From: Dehalobacter sp. DCM
GTDB lineage: Bacteria; Bacillota; Desulfitobacteriia; Desulfitobacteriales; Syntrophobotulaceae
Reading direction: 5' to 3'
Length of the DNA stretch: 64,000 nt
Assembly (NCBI RefSeq): GCF_024972775.1
Contig: NZ_CP092282.1
Span: forward strand, 1,240,001-1,304,000
The translations under genes and the position numbers were made by a program. Positions 43,979-52,519 of the stretch are shown here, one piece after another. A model generated the notes under the pieces. That model was not told where the DNA came from, ran no database searches, and saw only the letters and a list, made by a program, of their open reading frames with translations. Every line of letters begins with the position of its first letter. Position 1 is the stretch's first letter.

Positions 43979-46567
43979 TCATTCTCCTTCCTTGATCCAG
44001 TTAGTGAGGCAGACGCCGCGGGCGTCGAATTCTCTGCCGAAGGTTTCCGGGTATTCCTTGGCGAGGGCGAAGACGTCACATTTTTCGATATTGACCAGGA
44101 ATCCGCTGGTGACTTCACCGACGGCATTTTTCGATGTCGTGTTTGTCGGGCAGATCAGGTTATTGGCGCCGCCGCGATCGGAAACGCCGGCTTCGATCGG
44201 GTCAAGACGGGCACCGTGATCCTGGAGGACCACACCGGGTTTGATCCGTTCAGTAACATAAACACCGCCTAAGACCCAACCGCGGTCATTGATAACTTTA
44301 ACGACGTCGCCGTTTTTAACACCAATTTTTTCAGCATCAAGCGGGTTGATCCATACGGGTTCATACAAGTAACCATCGGGCCCTTTCACTTTACAGGTCG
44401 GAATTTCTCTGAGCCATTGGATATCGTCCAACTGAGCATGGCAGCGCCAGCGCGGATGGTTGGATACGATCAGATACGGATATGTTTCACTGCGGGGATG
44501 GAGTCGGCTTTCCTGGTGTGTTTCCCCATAAGGGATAAATTTAGGATAAGGAGGCCGTTCCTGGTCGTCCGGGAAATAGTGCGCCAATTCTTCAGAATAG
44601 AAGTGGACTTTGCCGGTGGATGTCTCAAGCGGATTGTTTTCAGGATCCTTATAAAATGCTTCAAAACCACATTGGTCTTTTTCCCAGTCCTTGGCGATGG
44701 GGACGACAAAGTATTTATTCTCGACAAATTGGTCATAGCTGATATAATCCTGCACGCCGGATTGTTCAAAGCCGCGGCGGATAAAATCTTCGGTATCCAT
44801 ACCTTCGGTAAGTTTCTCGTAAATTTCAGGGCCAAAGCGTTTGGCGACAGCGCAGGCGATTTCCCAGTCGCTCATGGATTCGCCGATCGCATCGATACAT
44901 TGCTCCTCACGGTAGATCAGGTTGAAGTCACCGCCGCAGATGTCGACGCTGATATCCGTTTCTTCAAACTTGGTGTTGACCGGAAGGAGTAAGTCTGAAA
45001 ATAGACAATCGTTTTCCAGCCAAGGATGCTGGGTGACGATAAACTCAATATTTGGTGAACGGTAAGCTTCGATCATGGCATTGCCACCATTCCAACAGGT
45101 GGTCCAACACGGTGCATCACTCCAGATCATGCGAACAGGTTTAGCCCCTTCAATCGGATATTGGTATTCAATAAACTGTTGCTCCGCAGGGAAGCTGGCG
45201 TTGGGATAAGACCACCATCTTAAAGGTTCGTTCGCTGTAAAGTTGCCGGTTAAAGCTTGTGGCATCAATGTTTTGGGAATAAAAGATTCTTCTAATCCCA
45301 TATGCCATCCATGGTAGGCTCCGCCGACATGGGGGATAATTTCGGAACGCGGACCAGGCATCGCGCTGTTTAGGCCAAACATTTGCCATTCAATGAATTT
45401 AAGGACATTACGTCCAGGTTTACCGATACCCTGCATGGTCACGGCAAGTACTTCCAGGCGGGCAGGCTCGTGGGCATAGGTGGAGCGGATATACGAGCCG
45501 CCGTTACAGTGAGCCAGTGTCGTTTTGTCTTTAGACCATTTCCGGGCCAAAGCTTTAATGATCCGGGCAGGCACGCCGCAGATCGGCTCAGCCCATTCAG
45601 GGGTCTTGGGGATACCGTCTTCCTCGCCGAGCACATATTTGAAGAAAATATCATAGCCGTCGGCGTGGGTCTCAACATATTCCTTATCCCACAAATCTTC
45701 TTTCAACCAGGTGTACATAATGGCCAAATGGAGAGCAGCATCAGTATTCGGAAAGACCGGGATCCATTTGTCGGCATGGACAGCACAGCCATAATTGACA
45801 TCCGGACAAATATAGACTTGTCTGATGCCTAATTCCGTAAACCAGTTGCAGAGACGGCTGGATTGCTGGCCACCCCAGGACCAGGGGGTTGTTTCCATAT
45901 CGCAGCCCCAGAACAAGAGCATATCTGTGTTATGGGAAACATCGTACCACAGATTATATTGGTTGGCCTGACCTAAAGGCGACTGGCCCCACATATGTTT
46001 GGCACCCCAGTGCCAGCCCTCCCAGCTGTCCGGTTGACGGGCTTGATGCGTAAAGCCGCCTAAGTGTCTTAGTAGTTCGGTCATTGTGCCGTGAGGGCCA
46101 TGTACGGCTTTTGTTTCGCCATGGCCGTCAGCCTGGGCCAGAATAGAATAGGGACCGTACTCTGCATGCACCCGTTTTATTTCTGAGACAATGATATCCA
46201 GGGCTTCCTCCCAGGAGATCCGGACAAATTTGCTTTTGCCGCGGTTCTGAGGATTGCGTTCCCCGTTCGGGTTCCAATCTTCCCGCTTTAAAGGATACAG
46301 TATCCGATTGTTGGAATAAGCTCTGTTCTTATAAACCAGGCTGAAAGGCGGTATTTGGGATTTCATTGAAGGCTCGAAGGTTTTGCCTCTGGCGTTTAAT
46401 TTCCAGGCATTCATCTGCTCTGGCGAATACATCGTATCGTAGCGCATCGGGCGAATTCGGACGATCTTGCCATCCTTGACGTCCACTTCCGACGTGTTTG
46501 AGCCACAGGCACCACCACAAAACCCAAGGCCTTTGTAATAGGTTTTGAGGTTATCCGGTTTGTTCAT
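43979..46567 (-). CDS. Molybdopterin oxidoreductase, hydroxytransferase-like large subunit
   Basis: This 862-aa cytoplasmic molybdenum enzyme is the first gene of its operon. Motifs are NPNGERNPQNRG (about 99-110), FVRISWEEALDI, QPDSWEGWHWGAKHMWGQ with the Mo-ligand Ser at about 181 and a His at about 149, and the cofactor-binding ends QHPWLENDCLFSD, SNHPRWRCHAQLDD and DRGGANNLICPTN. The family is that of pyrogallol-phloroglucinol hydroxytransferase, which moves OH groups between phenols without net redox change. An AAGGAGTGAG site precedes the ATG. A sigma-54 promoter lies 84 bases upstream. Confidence 0.86.
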   Translation of the reverse strand: MNKPDNLKTYYKGLGFCGGACGSNTSEVDVKDGKIVRIRPMRYDTMYSPEQMNAWKLNARGKTFEPSMKSQIPPFSLVYKNRAYSNNRILYPLKREDWNPNGERNPQNRGKSKFVRISWEEALDIIVSEIKRVHAEYGPYSILAQADGHGETKAVHGPHGTMTELLRHLGGFTHQARQPDSWEGWHWGAKHMWGQSPLGQANQYNLWYDVSHNTDMLLFWGCDMETTPWSWGGQQSSRLCNWFTELGIRQVYICPDVNYGCAVHADKWIPVFPNTDAALHLAIMYTWLKEDLWDKEYVETHADGYDIFFKYVLGEEDGIPKTPEWAEPICGVPARIIKALARKWSKDKTTLAHCNGGSYIRSTYAHEPARLEVLAVTMQGIGKPGRNVLKFIEWQMFGLNSAMPGPRSEIIPHVGGAYHGWHMGLEESFIPKTLMPQALTGNFTANEPLRWWSYPNASFPAEQQFIEYQYPIEGAKPVRMIWSDAPCWTTCWNGGNAMIEAYRSPNIEFIVTQHPWLENDCLFSDLLLPVNTKFEETDISVDICGGDFNLIYREEQCIDAIGESMSDWEIACAVAKRFGPEIYEKLTEGMDTEDFIRRGFEQSGVQDYISYDQFVENKYFVVPIAKDWEKDQCGFEAFYKDPENNPLETSTGKVHFYSEELAHYFPDDQERPPYPKFIPYGETHQESRLHPRSETYPYLIVSNHPRWRCHAQLDDIQWLREIPTCKVKGPDGYLYEPVWINPLDAEKIGVKNGDVVKVINDRGWVLGGVYVTERIKPGVVLQDHGARLDPIEAGVSDRGGANNLICPTNTTSKNAVGEVTSGFLVNIEKCDVFALAKEYPETFGREFDARGVCLTNWIKEGE

Positions 46568-46650
46568 TTTCTCACTCCTTTTTATAAAATCTGGATTAAG
46601 CTGTTATTGCGTGTCAAACAATAAGCAGTAGTTTGTGCACATTGTATAAT

Positions 46651-46666
46651 TGCAAAATTCGTGCCA
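46651..46666 (-). promoter_or_regulatory. Sigma-54 promoter of the left molybdoenzyme operon
   Basis: On the minus strand TGGCACGAATTTTGCA is a full match to TGGCAC-N5-TTGCA. TGTTTGACA follows exactly 30 bases later (46620-46612). The start codon is 84 bases downstream. Confidence 0.85.
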
Positions 46667-46864
46667 TAGGATTACGGGCAAGGGGAAAGTTTTTGACAAA
46701 ATACGTTAAACCCTGTAGCAGTGGTAATTTTTGAAGTCTCGTCGGTCAATAAGCGTTTATAATAGAATAGCATATCGTTTTTTTATGCAAAAAAAAACAA
46801 ATTTGAACGTCTGAAAAAAATCCAACAATTTCTTAGAAATTGATAAAGCTAATCTATATTACCA

Positions 46865-46908
46865 AACCCTGTATACGCATCGTAAAAGGCAGATGCAGAT
46901 ACAGGGTT
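46865..46908. terminator. Hairpin between the small-protein gene and the molybdoenzyme promoter
   Basis: AACCCTGTAT and ATACAGGGTT, with inner GCATC/GATGC, make a long stem. No clear T run follows on either strand, so it may slow rather than stop transcription from the UroD/small-protein operon. The 436-base gap otherwise holds only the sigma-54 promoter. Confidence 0.5.
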
Positions 46909-47003
46909 CAATAGAAATGTTTATATTAAATAATTTGTATTTATAATTTTAATTTAATAATTTATAGAGCTACTGATTTTCTTGGCGTTTTCCTTTAAAT
47001 CTA

Positions 47004-47144
47004 TTAGTAGCCAAGAAGAGAGAGCGTCATTTTCAGTTCATTCGCAATCGCTGTACGTTCTTCAGCGTCATCATTCCAGGAGGGGTCTGCTTTAAGCTGT
47101 TCAAAAAGTTCATCAACGGTATAATCGAATTGTTCGTTTTCCAT
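47004..47144 (-). CDS. 46-aa acidic protein conserved next to the 390-aa UroD-type protein
   Basis: This short gene has a perfect AGGAGG site 9 bases before ATG 47144 and follows the UroD-type gene by 16 bases. The protein reads MENEQFDYTVDELFEQLKAD then PSWNDDAEERTAIANELKMT and LSLLGY. It shares the pattern YTV-x-EL-x3-L-x2-D-x-SW-x2-D-x3-R-x6-M-x-LS with the 72-aa protein at 60740, which stands at the same place in the paralogous module. The predicted structure is two short helices, with an acidic surface. The function is unknown; it may be a subunit or chaperone of the methyltransferase. Confidence 0.75.
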   Translation of the reverse strand: MENEQFDYTVDELFEQLKADPSWNDDAEERTAIANELKMTLSLLGY

Positions 47145-47160
47145 TATTGTGTATCCTCCT

Positions 47161-48333
47161 TTATTTTCTGCTCAGTTCATTTGCAGTCTGATAAACGGCA
47201 ATGAGATTATCGATCTTGACGTCATTGGCAGCGATAAGCGGTTTGTTTAAAGTAAACATGAATCCACCGCCAGGCGCAAAAGTATCAAAGCACTTTTTAA
47301 CATAGTCGACACATTGCTGTTTCGTACCATATTGCATCAGGTCTGTACGGATGCCGGTTGCCACAGTCTGCCAGTCACCGATGATTTTATAGGCCTCAAA
47401 TGGGTCATCCTCATCCAGCATGATGACCATAGATCCTTTAGGAAACTGTCTATATCTGTCCAACAGCTTAAGAAACTGGCCTTCACCCTTAAGATAGAAT
47501 TTTAGACCGTTTTCAATCAATTCACCATATCCGTCTAGGAAATAAGAAAAAATCAACTCGTCAAACTGTTTGGGTGAGATGAAGCATGCACTATGATAGA
47601 AGGTCCTGCCGAAAAGAAAAGGTTTATCTTTATAATTATCAGGATTAATGAGAGGCTTTGTTTGCGCCCAGATCGCATCGCAAGCTTCCTTAACTTTGTC
47701 TGGCCTGCGTCTGATATCGGTGAGGGCGTTTTTAATTCCGCGCATATGGTCAAATAGCGTATCGAATGGAGCGTAATACATAGGTGAGCCCGGCCCAGTA
47801 AGCGAAACGATTTGTTTTTGGTTGAAAACGGTTTCGCGAATAAGATTATTCATATCGCGTAAAGGTTTATACTTTTGAGCGGCGTCTTTCAGAGCAGCGT
47901 AAGCTTCATCCCGCGGAAGGGAAAAAGCAGAGGCGGTACGTCGGATAAATACGTTTTTTTGAAATCCTTTAGGGTCTTTAATATAGTTGTCATATTCTTC
48001 TGCTTCCATGTATTGGGTGTAAACTTGCTGATGCTGAATACACGTATCGTCAATAGCGATTTCATAGCTTTTGATGCCCAGAGAATGGAAAGACTCAATC
48101 GGAAAGGGGACACCAGGCGCGCCCCATACCCAATCCAATTCGATATTGTCTAGAAACTTGACATAACATTCAGCCGCACGCTTAGGGTCATGCATTACTT
48201 CGCGATAAGTGACCCCGGCGTAGGCAAATGGCCAGGTGATGAATTCGATACCTACAGGCACCTTTTTAGGTTCTATGAAATTAGTCGTATCTAATATGTT
48301 TTGAATTCGTTCTGCTTTTAATGCTTGTTCCAA
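47161..48333 (-). CDS. UroD-fold methyltransferase-like protein (390-aa type), left copy
   Basis: This 390-aa protein is a diverged UroD-fold member. It is a close paralogue of the one at 59541: both have KVPVG-EF-x-WPF-YAGVTY near residue 21, the LRGMK/MRGIKNALTDIRRRPDKVK segment, KFYLKGEGQFLKLLDRYRQ (about 269-287) and KKCFDTFAPGGGF. The KGEG segment stands where other family members carry the zinc His-x-Cys, so metal-dependent methyl transfer may not apply. It starts at TTG 48333 behind AAAGGAG. A sigma-54 promoter lies upstream and a 46-aa gene follows. Confidence 0.78.
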   Translation of the reverse strand: MEQALKAERIQNILDTTNFIEPKKVPVGIEFITWPFAYAGVTYREVMHDPKRAAECYVKFLDNIELDWVWGAPGVPFPIESFHSLGIKSYEIAIDDTCIQHQQVYTQYMEAEEYDNYIKDPKGFQKNVFIRRTASAFSLPRDEAYAALKDAAQKYKPLRDMNNLIRETVFNQKQIVSLTGPGSPMYYAPFDTLFDHMRGIKNALTDIRRRPDKVKEACDAIWAQTKPLINPDNYKDKPFLFGRTFYHSACFISPKQFDELIFSYFLDGYGELIENGLKFYLKGEGQFLKLLDRYRQFPKGSMVIMLDEDDPFEAYKIIGDWQTVATGIRTDLMQYGTKQQCVDYVKKCFDTFAPGGGFMFTLNKPLIAANDVKIDNLIAVYQTANELSRK

Positions 48334-48459
48334 AATAATACGCTCCTTTTAATTTTGATATCGGTTCTTTAAATTCTGTCTTGAAAAAAGTTCACTCCTC
48401 TTTTTAACAGTGTGAAAGTATGTCAAACAACAAGTGACCAGACGTTACAACAAAATATA

Positions 48460-48475
48460 TGCATCTTTTATGCCA
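48460..48475 (-). promoter_or_regulatory. Sigma-54 promoter of the UroD/small-protein operon
   Basis: On the minus strand TGGCATAAAAGATGCA has the correct GG-N10-GC spacing and a near-consensus -24. TGTTTGACA follows exactly 30 bases later (48429-48421), as in the promoter at 46651. The start codon is 127 bases downstream. Confidence 0.7.
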
Positions 48476-48813
48476 ACGTTCATTTAATTTAAAATACTGG
48501 TCAACTTTTGCAATGTCTGAGGGTTATTTATAGGTGAAAATTAAGATATACGCGTATTATGCTTATAAACAAATTGATTAAATTTCTTGCGGTAAAGAAG
48601 TTATTTTTGAAAAATAATTCAGTTTTCAACGTTCATATATGAAAAAAATGATTACATACAAAGTGCTATTCTGAGTACATAATTTATTAAATGCAATAAT
48701 AGACGCTTTGCTGTGGAAAAATTAAGATATGCAACGCAAATTATATATTTTTATCTTGAAATGCATTATATTATATATAATCGTCCATATTTGATACGCG
48801 GGGGAGTGAGCTT
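48476..48813. other. AT-rich divergent regulatory region
   Basis: This stretch lies between the sigma-54 promoter and the activator gene. It contains no gene. It is where upstream activator sites for the sigma-54 promoter would be expected, but I could not define a repeated dyad by eye. Confidence 0.35.
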
Positions 48814-50877
48814 ATGAACACACAAGACAAAGAGAATATGATTTTTTGTCCTATGTCCAAAGAACGTTGGTCTAATCTTGTCGAATATAAAAAGGAAATT
48901 CGGGATAAAGGAATTGATACTGAGACGGAACAGATCTATTTGGATAAGCGCATTGCTGCTTCCTGGCTTCGTTGCTATAGAAAAGGTATGTTTCCTGATA
49001 CTACATTGTTGATAGAAGATAGGCACGAACGAGAAAATGTGTTGCTTGCGATTGCCCGCAACGAAGGGATTATTGAAGCCGCAAAATCTGTCTTTGATGA
49101 GATCTATCACTATCAGGAGCAAAATGGGACTTTTGATCTGGAACTTGTTGATAGAGATAATATCCGGATTTTGGAAAGATGGGTTTATATAGAAGCTGTC
49201 TATGCGAATCCGATTCCTGGCGAAAATATCCTGGGGACGAATTGCCATTCGTTGATGCGAGAATACCATTGCCCAATTCAGCTCTGTGGGCCTGAAAACT
49301 ATCAAGACAGCAGGGGTAAGCATCTTGTTTGGGGGGCCCCAATATTTGATGAGGCCGGTAATTATTACGCAGCCGTATTTCTAACGAAAAGATTGGAAAG
49401 TCACGAATGGATTGATATGGCAGAAGATGCTCAATTAAATAAATTACATTTCGTTTGTACAATTGCTTTGGCCATAGAACACGCCTGGAAAGCAATAAAA
49501 ATAAAGAATAACTTAGAAAAGAAGATGGTATACCGACTCACCTTACAGGATTTCATTTTAAATCAATTTGATGATGGCATGCTTACAATGGATCGGGATG
49601 GCTATATTATTGATATAAACCAGCAGGCGATGGAAATCCTGGGGATTGCCGACACAGAAAAAAATAAATTTGGGAAACTTCTGTTTACAAATTATTATCA
49701 TGATCCCAAAACCTTTCTGATGATCATGCAGAGGGGAAAACCGGCTCATTTTGACGGTTCAATTATAAAACATCAGACCAAAAAAAAATATTCATTTCGC
49801 TTTACACCGTTTCCCATGAAAGACTCAACTGAGCGTGTATATGCATCTCTTTGTATTACAGCAAAAGAAAAAAGCCTTCTTAAGGCTGAAAATGCAATTG
49901 GGATGATAACTAAATTTAGTTTCGATAATATTATCGGGCAAAGTCCAGCCATTAAAGAAACTATTAAAGTTGCCAAGACCCTTGCCCGCTCGAATGAAAA
50001 TATACTTTTAACAGGGGAAAGCGGTACGGGAAAAGAACTTTTTGCCCAAGCAATTCATAGTGCTTATAATACAAACGGACCTTTCATTGCCTTAAATTGT
50101 GCAGCCTTTCCGCGCAGTTTGATCGAAAGTGAATTATTTGGGTATGAACAGGGAACTTTTACAGGAGCAGAAAAAAATGGGCGCCCAGGCAAAATTGAAC
50201 TGGCAGATGGTGGAACGCTTTTTTTGGATGAGATCGGTGACATGCCTGTTGATATCCAGGCAATCCTACTTCGTGTACTTCAGGATAAACAAGTCGTGCG
50301 CCTAGGCAGTGTTAAATATAAAACTGTTGATTTCCGAGTAATTGCTGCAACAAATCAAAATTTGAAACAACTGATTACAGAGAGGAAATTTCGCCAAGAT
50401 CTCTATTTTCGTCTCTCAGTCCTGTCCTTAAATATCCCGCCATTACGGGAAAGGGTAGGTGATGTTGAACTTTTAAGCCGATATTTTTTGGAAAAATACT
50501 GCAAGAAAAACAACTTGCCAGTCCCAGAAGTAATGCCCGAAGTCCAGCGGATGTTCCACGATAACCAGTGGCCCGGAAATGTCCGCGAACTGGAAAATGC
50601 AATCGCTTATTGTGTGAGTATGGCTTATGGAAAGAATATCACTACGAAACATGTATCGGAGGATGTTCAAAAAGGTACGAGCAAATTTCGGGGAGTGTTG
50701 GATAGATTGAATAAGTTAATCGACAATGATATCGAAATGAACTTATTACCTTCTTTGGATGAAATCGAAACAATATATGTAAAAAAAGCTATGGAAGCAA
50801 CAAACAATAATGTCACTCAGGCCGCAGCAATGTTAGGAATCAGCAAAACGACCGTATACCGTCGCATAAAAAAATAA
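48814..50877 (+). CDS. Sigma-54-dependent transcriptional activator
   Basis: This 687-aa regulator has a sensor region (about 1-235) with an AcoR/DhaR-like beginning (IAASWLRCYRKGMFPD) and a GAF-like part, then a PAS domain (about 250-360, FDDGMLTMDRDGYIIDINQ). The AAA+ domain has Walker A GESGTGKE, Walker B GGTLFLDEIGDM and the sigma-54 contact loop as GTFTGA, with Thr in place of the usual Ala. A Fis-type helix-turn-helix (VTQAAAMLGISKTTVYRRIKK) ends it. It lies between the two modules and next to sigma-54 promoters, so it probably senses the island substrate and turns on the left module. Confidence 0.9.
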   Translation: MNTQDKENMIFCPMSKERWSNLVEYKKEIRDKGIDTETEQIYLDKRIAASWLRCYRKGMFPDTTLLIEDRHERENVLLAIARNEGIIEAAKSVFDEIYHYQEQNGTFDLELVDRDNIRILERWVYIEAVYANPIPGENILGTNCHSLMREYHCPIQLCGPENYQDSRGKHLVWGAPIFDEAGNYYAAVFLTKRLESHEWIDMAEDAQLNKLHFVCTIALAIEHAWKAIKIKNNLEKKMVYRLTLQDFILNQFDDGMLTMDRDGYIIDINQQAMEILGIADTEKNKFGKLLFTNYYHDPKTFLMIMQRGKPAHFDGSIIKHQTKKKYSFRFTPFPMKDSTERVYASLCITAKEKSLLKAENAIGMITKFSFDNIIGQSPAIKETIKVAKTLARSNENILLTGESGTGKELFAQAIHSAYNTNGPFIALNCAAFPRSLIESELFGYEQGTFTGAEKNGRPGKIELADGGTLFLDEIGDMPVDIQAILLRVLQDKQVVRLGSVKYKTVDFRVIAATNQNLKQLITERKFRQDLYFRLSVLSLNIPPLRERVGDVELLSRYFLEKYCKKNNLPVPEVMPEVQRMFHDNQWPGNVRELENAIAYCVSMAYGKNITTKHVSEDVQKGTSKFRGVLDRLNKLIDNDIEMNLLPSLDEIETIYVKKAMEATNNNVTQAAAMLGISKTTVYRRIKK

Positions 50878-50903
50878 TCTAGGGTTGCAGTGAGGTTTAC
50901 TCC

Positions 50904-50956
50904 CCTTGTCATCGTGAGGAAAGTATAAACACTCTATGACAAGGAGAAGTTTTTTT
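50904..50956 (+). terminator. Terminator of the activator gene
   Basis: CCTTGTCAT (50904-50912) and ATGACAAGG (50936-50944) form a stem, followed by AGAAGTTTTTTT. Confidence 0.8.
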
Positions 50957-51128
50957 ATCACACAGGCTAATCCATGATAATTCAAACAGTAAGCTTATCG
51001 CCTATTATTGCAACAAAAATCATAAATAGACGGCCATAAAAGTAAATCTGTTTGCCTGTCGTATCGATAAGAAGTATATTCGCCTGTTTTTTACCCATAG
51101 ACAGCAATTCTGTAGATACATTGCGAGT

Positions 51129-51144
51129 TGGTACATAATTTGCA
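51129..51144 (+). promoter_or_regulatory. Sigma-54 promoter before the corrinoid gene at 51372
   Basis: TGGTACATAATTTGCA matches TGGYAC-N5-TTGCA well. TGTCAAACA follows 14 bases later (51159-51167). The leader to the corrinoid gene would be about 215 bases, which is long; no cobalamin riboswitch was recognised in it. Confidence 0.65.
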
Positions 51145-51371
51145 TTTACATAGTTGCGTGTCAAACATAAGTGTACAGTCTTGGTGAAATCACAAAAGCT
51201 GGTCGCTTTTCAAAAAGTCCAATAATTGGGACGAGTAGAAAAGTGCGACGGGTGAAAAGAAAATTGTTGGATTACTGACCTCTGTATATTTGTCTTATCA
51301 TCATGGCTTAACAAATGTTAACTTATCAAAAAGAATGATGATAAATCGCTATTTATGAAAGGGTGTTAAAA

Positions 51372-52010
51372 ATGCTTCAATTAACGGAAATAACGAAAGC
51401 AGTTGGACAATTAGATGAGGAAAAACTAAACCAGTTACTGGAGAGTTTTGTCTCAGGCGGTCCGACAGAGGAAGAGGCTCAGGTTGTTGTTAACGCTTGC
51501 CAACAAGGGATGGCAATAGTCGGGGAACTTTTTGAAAGCGGAGAATATTTTGTTGGGGATTTGATCTTTGCAGGTGAACTTTTAACCCAATCAATGGAAA
51601 TGCTGAAACCGGTTATTGGAAGAGGAAAGTCTGTTAAAGTTGGGAAAATTGTCTTGGGGACAGTCGAAGGAGATTTGCACGATATAGGCAAAAATATTTT
51701 TAGAAGCATGGCAGAAGCAGCGGGATTCGAAGTTTATGACCTCGGAATCGACCAAAAACCGAGCGCATATGTTGATAAAATCAAAGAGGTTCGGCCGGAT
51801 GTCATTGGGATGAGCGGGGTATTAACGCTGGCTTTGGAATCTATGAGAAAGACGGTCGATGAAATCTGTAAAGCAGGTATGCGAGATAAAGTAAAAATCA
51901 TTATCGGAGGGAATCCTGTAACTGCAGAAGCCTGCATGCAGATTGGCGCGGATGCATTCACGACGAATGCAGCGGATGGCGTGAAGATCTGTCAGGCGTG
52001 GGTTAAGTAA
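51372..52010 (+). CDS. Corrinoid (B12-binding) methyltransferase protein, left copy
   Basis: This 212-aa methyl carrier has a helical cap and a cobalamin-binding motif GDLHDIGKNIF (about 103-113), DLGIDQKPS and IIIGGNPVTAEAC. It is nearly identical over long stretches to the protein at 55214 (for example QQGMAIVGE, SGEYFVGDLIFAGELL and RSMAEAAGFEV). The two therefore come from a recent duplication and probably serve the two paralogous UroD/molybdo modules. ATG 51372 has AAAGGGTG upstream. It is followed by a hairpin and then an MFS gene. Confidence 0.9.
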   Translation: MLQLTEITKAVGQLDEEKLNQLLESFVSGGPTEEEAQVVVNACQQGMAIVGELFESGEYFVGDLIFAGELLTQSMEMLKPVIGRGKSVKVGKIVLGTVEGDLHDIGKNIFRSMAEAAGFEVYDLGIDQKPSAYVDKIKEVRPDVIGMSGVLTLALESMRKTVDEICKAGMRDKVKIIIGGNPVTAEACMQIGADAFTTNAADGVKICQAWVK

Positions 52011-52127
52011 ATGCTTATTAATTAACAAAATAAAAAGGTTTGAATTTAACTAACCATTGCAGGACTTTAATTTTAGGTAAAAATATTATGCGTACGTTAA
52101 ACATGAATTCATGTTTTTTCGAGAAAC

Positions 52128-52154
52128 AGCGGGGGGCTAAGCCCCTCTGCTTTA
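52128..52154 (+). terminator. Terminator-like hairpin after the corrinoid gene
   Basis: AGCGGGGGGCT, AA and GCCCCTCTGCTTT form a GC-rich stem with one bulge, 118 bases after the stop codon. The rest of the 509-base gap (52011-52519) holds only a short open frame without a ribosome site, which I reject. Confidence 0.55.
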
Positions 52155-52519
52155 ATAAATATTTTTGTTCTATTCTACTAATCTTCATCTTATCTAAAAG
52201 CATATTCGTCAATAATTACGCAATTGTTGCTTTACGTTAATTATAAAAGTTGTGATGCTTCGCTACGTATAAAAAAAATTACTCCATAATACGTCCTGAT
52301 TGCTATAAATTAATTGAAGTTATGATTTCGCCGATAATCTTGGTACTAAGATGGAGAGTGTACGGCCGGCATTTCTCCTCTTGTATAACTTGTTTCTCAA
52401 ATCTCAGAGTAGAACACTATCCCTATTAAAGTCTTATTAAACTTTAGAAAGAAGGTGAATTAGGAGTTTTATTCGTATGGATGTAATACTATTATATTGA
52501 AGTGGAGGGACTTGTTTTT

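Noticed and set aside
48766-49323. 185-codon open frame on the minus strand
   Set aside because: It is antisense to the sensor region of the sigma-54 activator and has no recognisable features.
51168-51371. Cobalamin riboswitch in the long leader of the corrinoid gene
   Set aside because: No B12-box-like or other conserved riboswitch segment could be found by eye.
52040-52240. 66-codon open frame after the corrinoid gene
   Set aside because: It spans a terminator-like hairpin, lacks a ribosome site and shows no conserved pattern.
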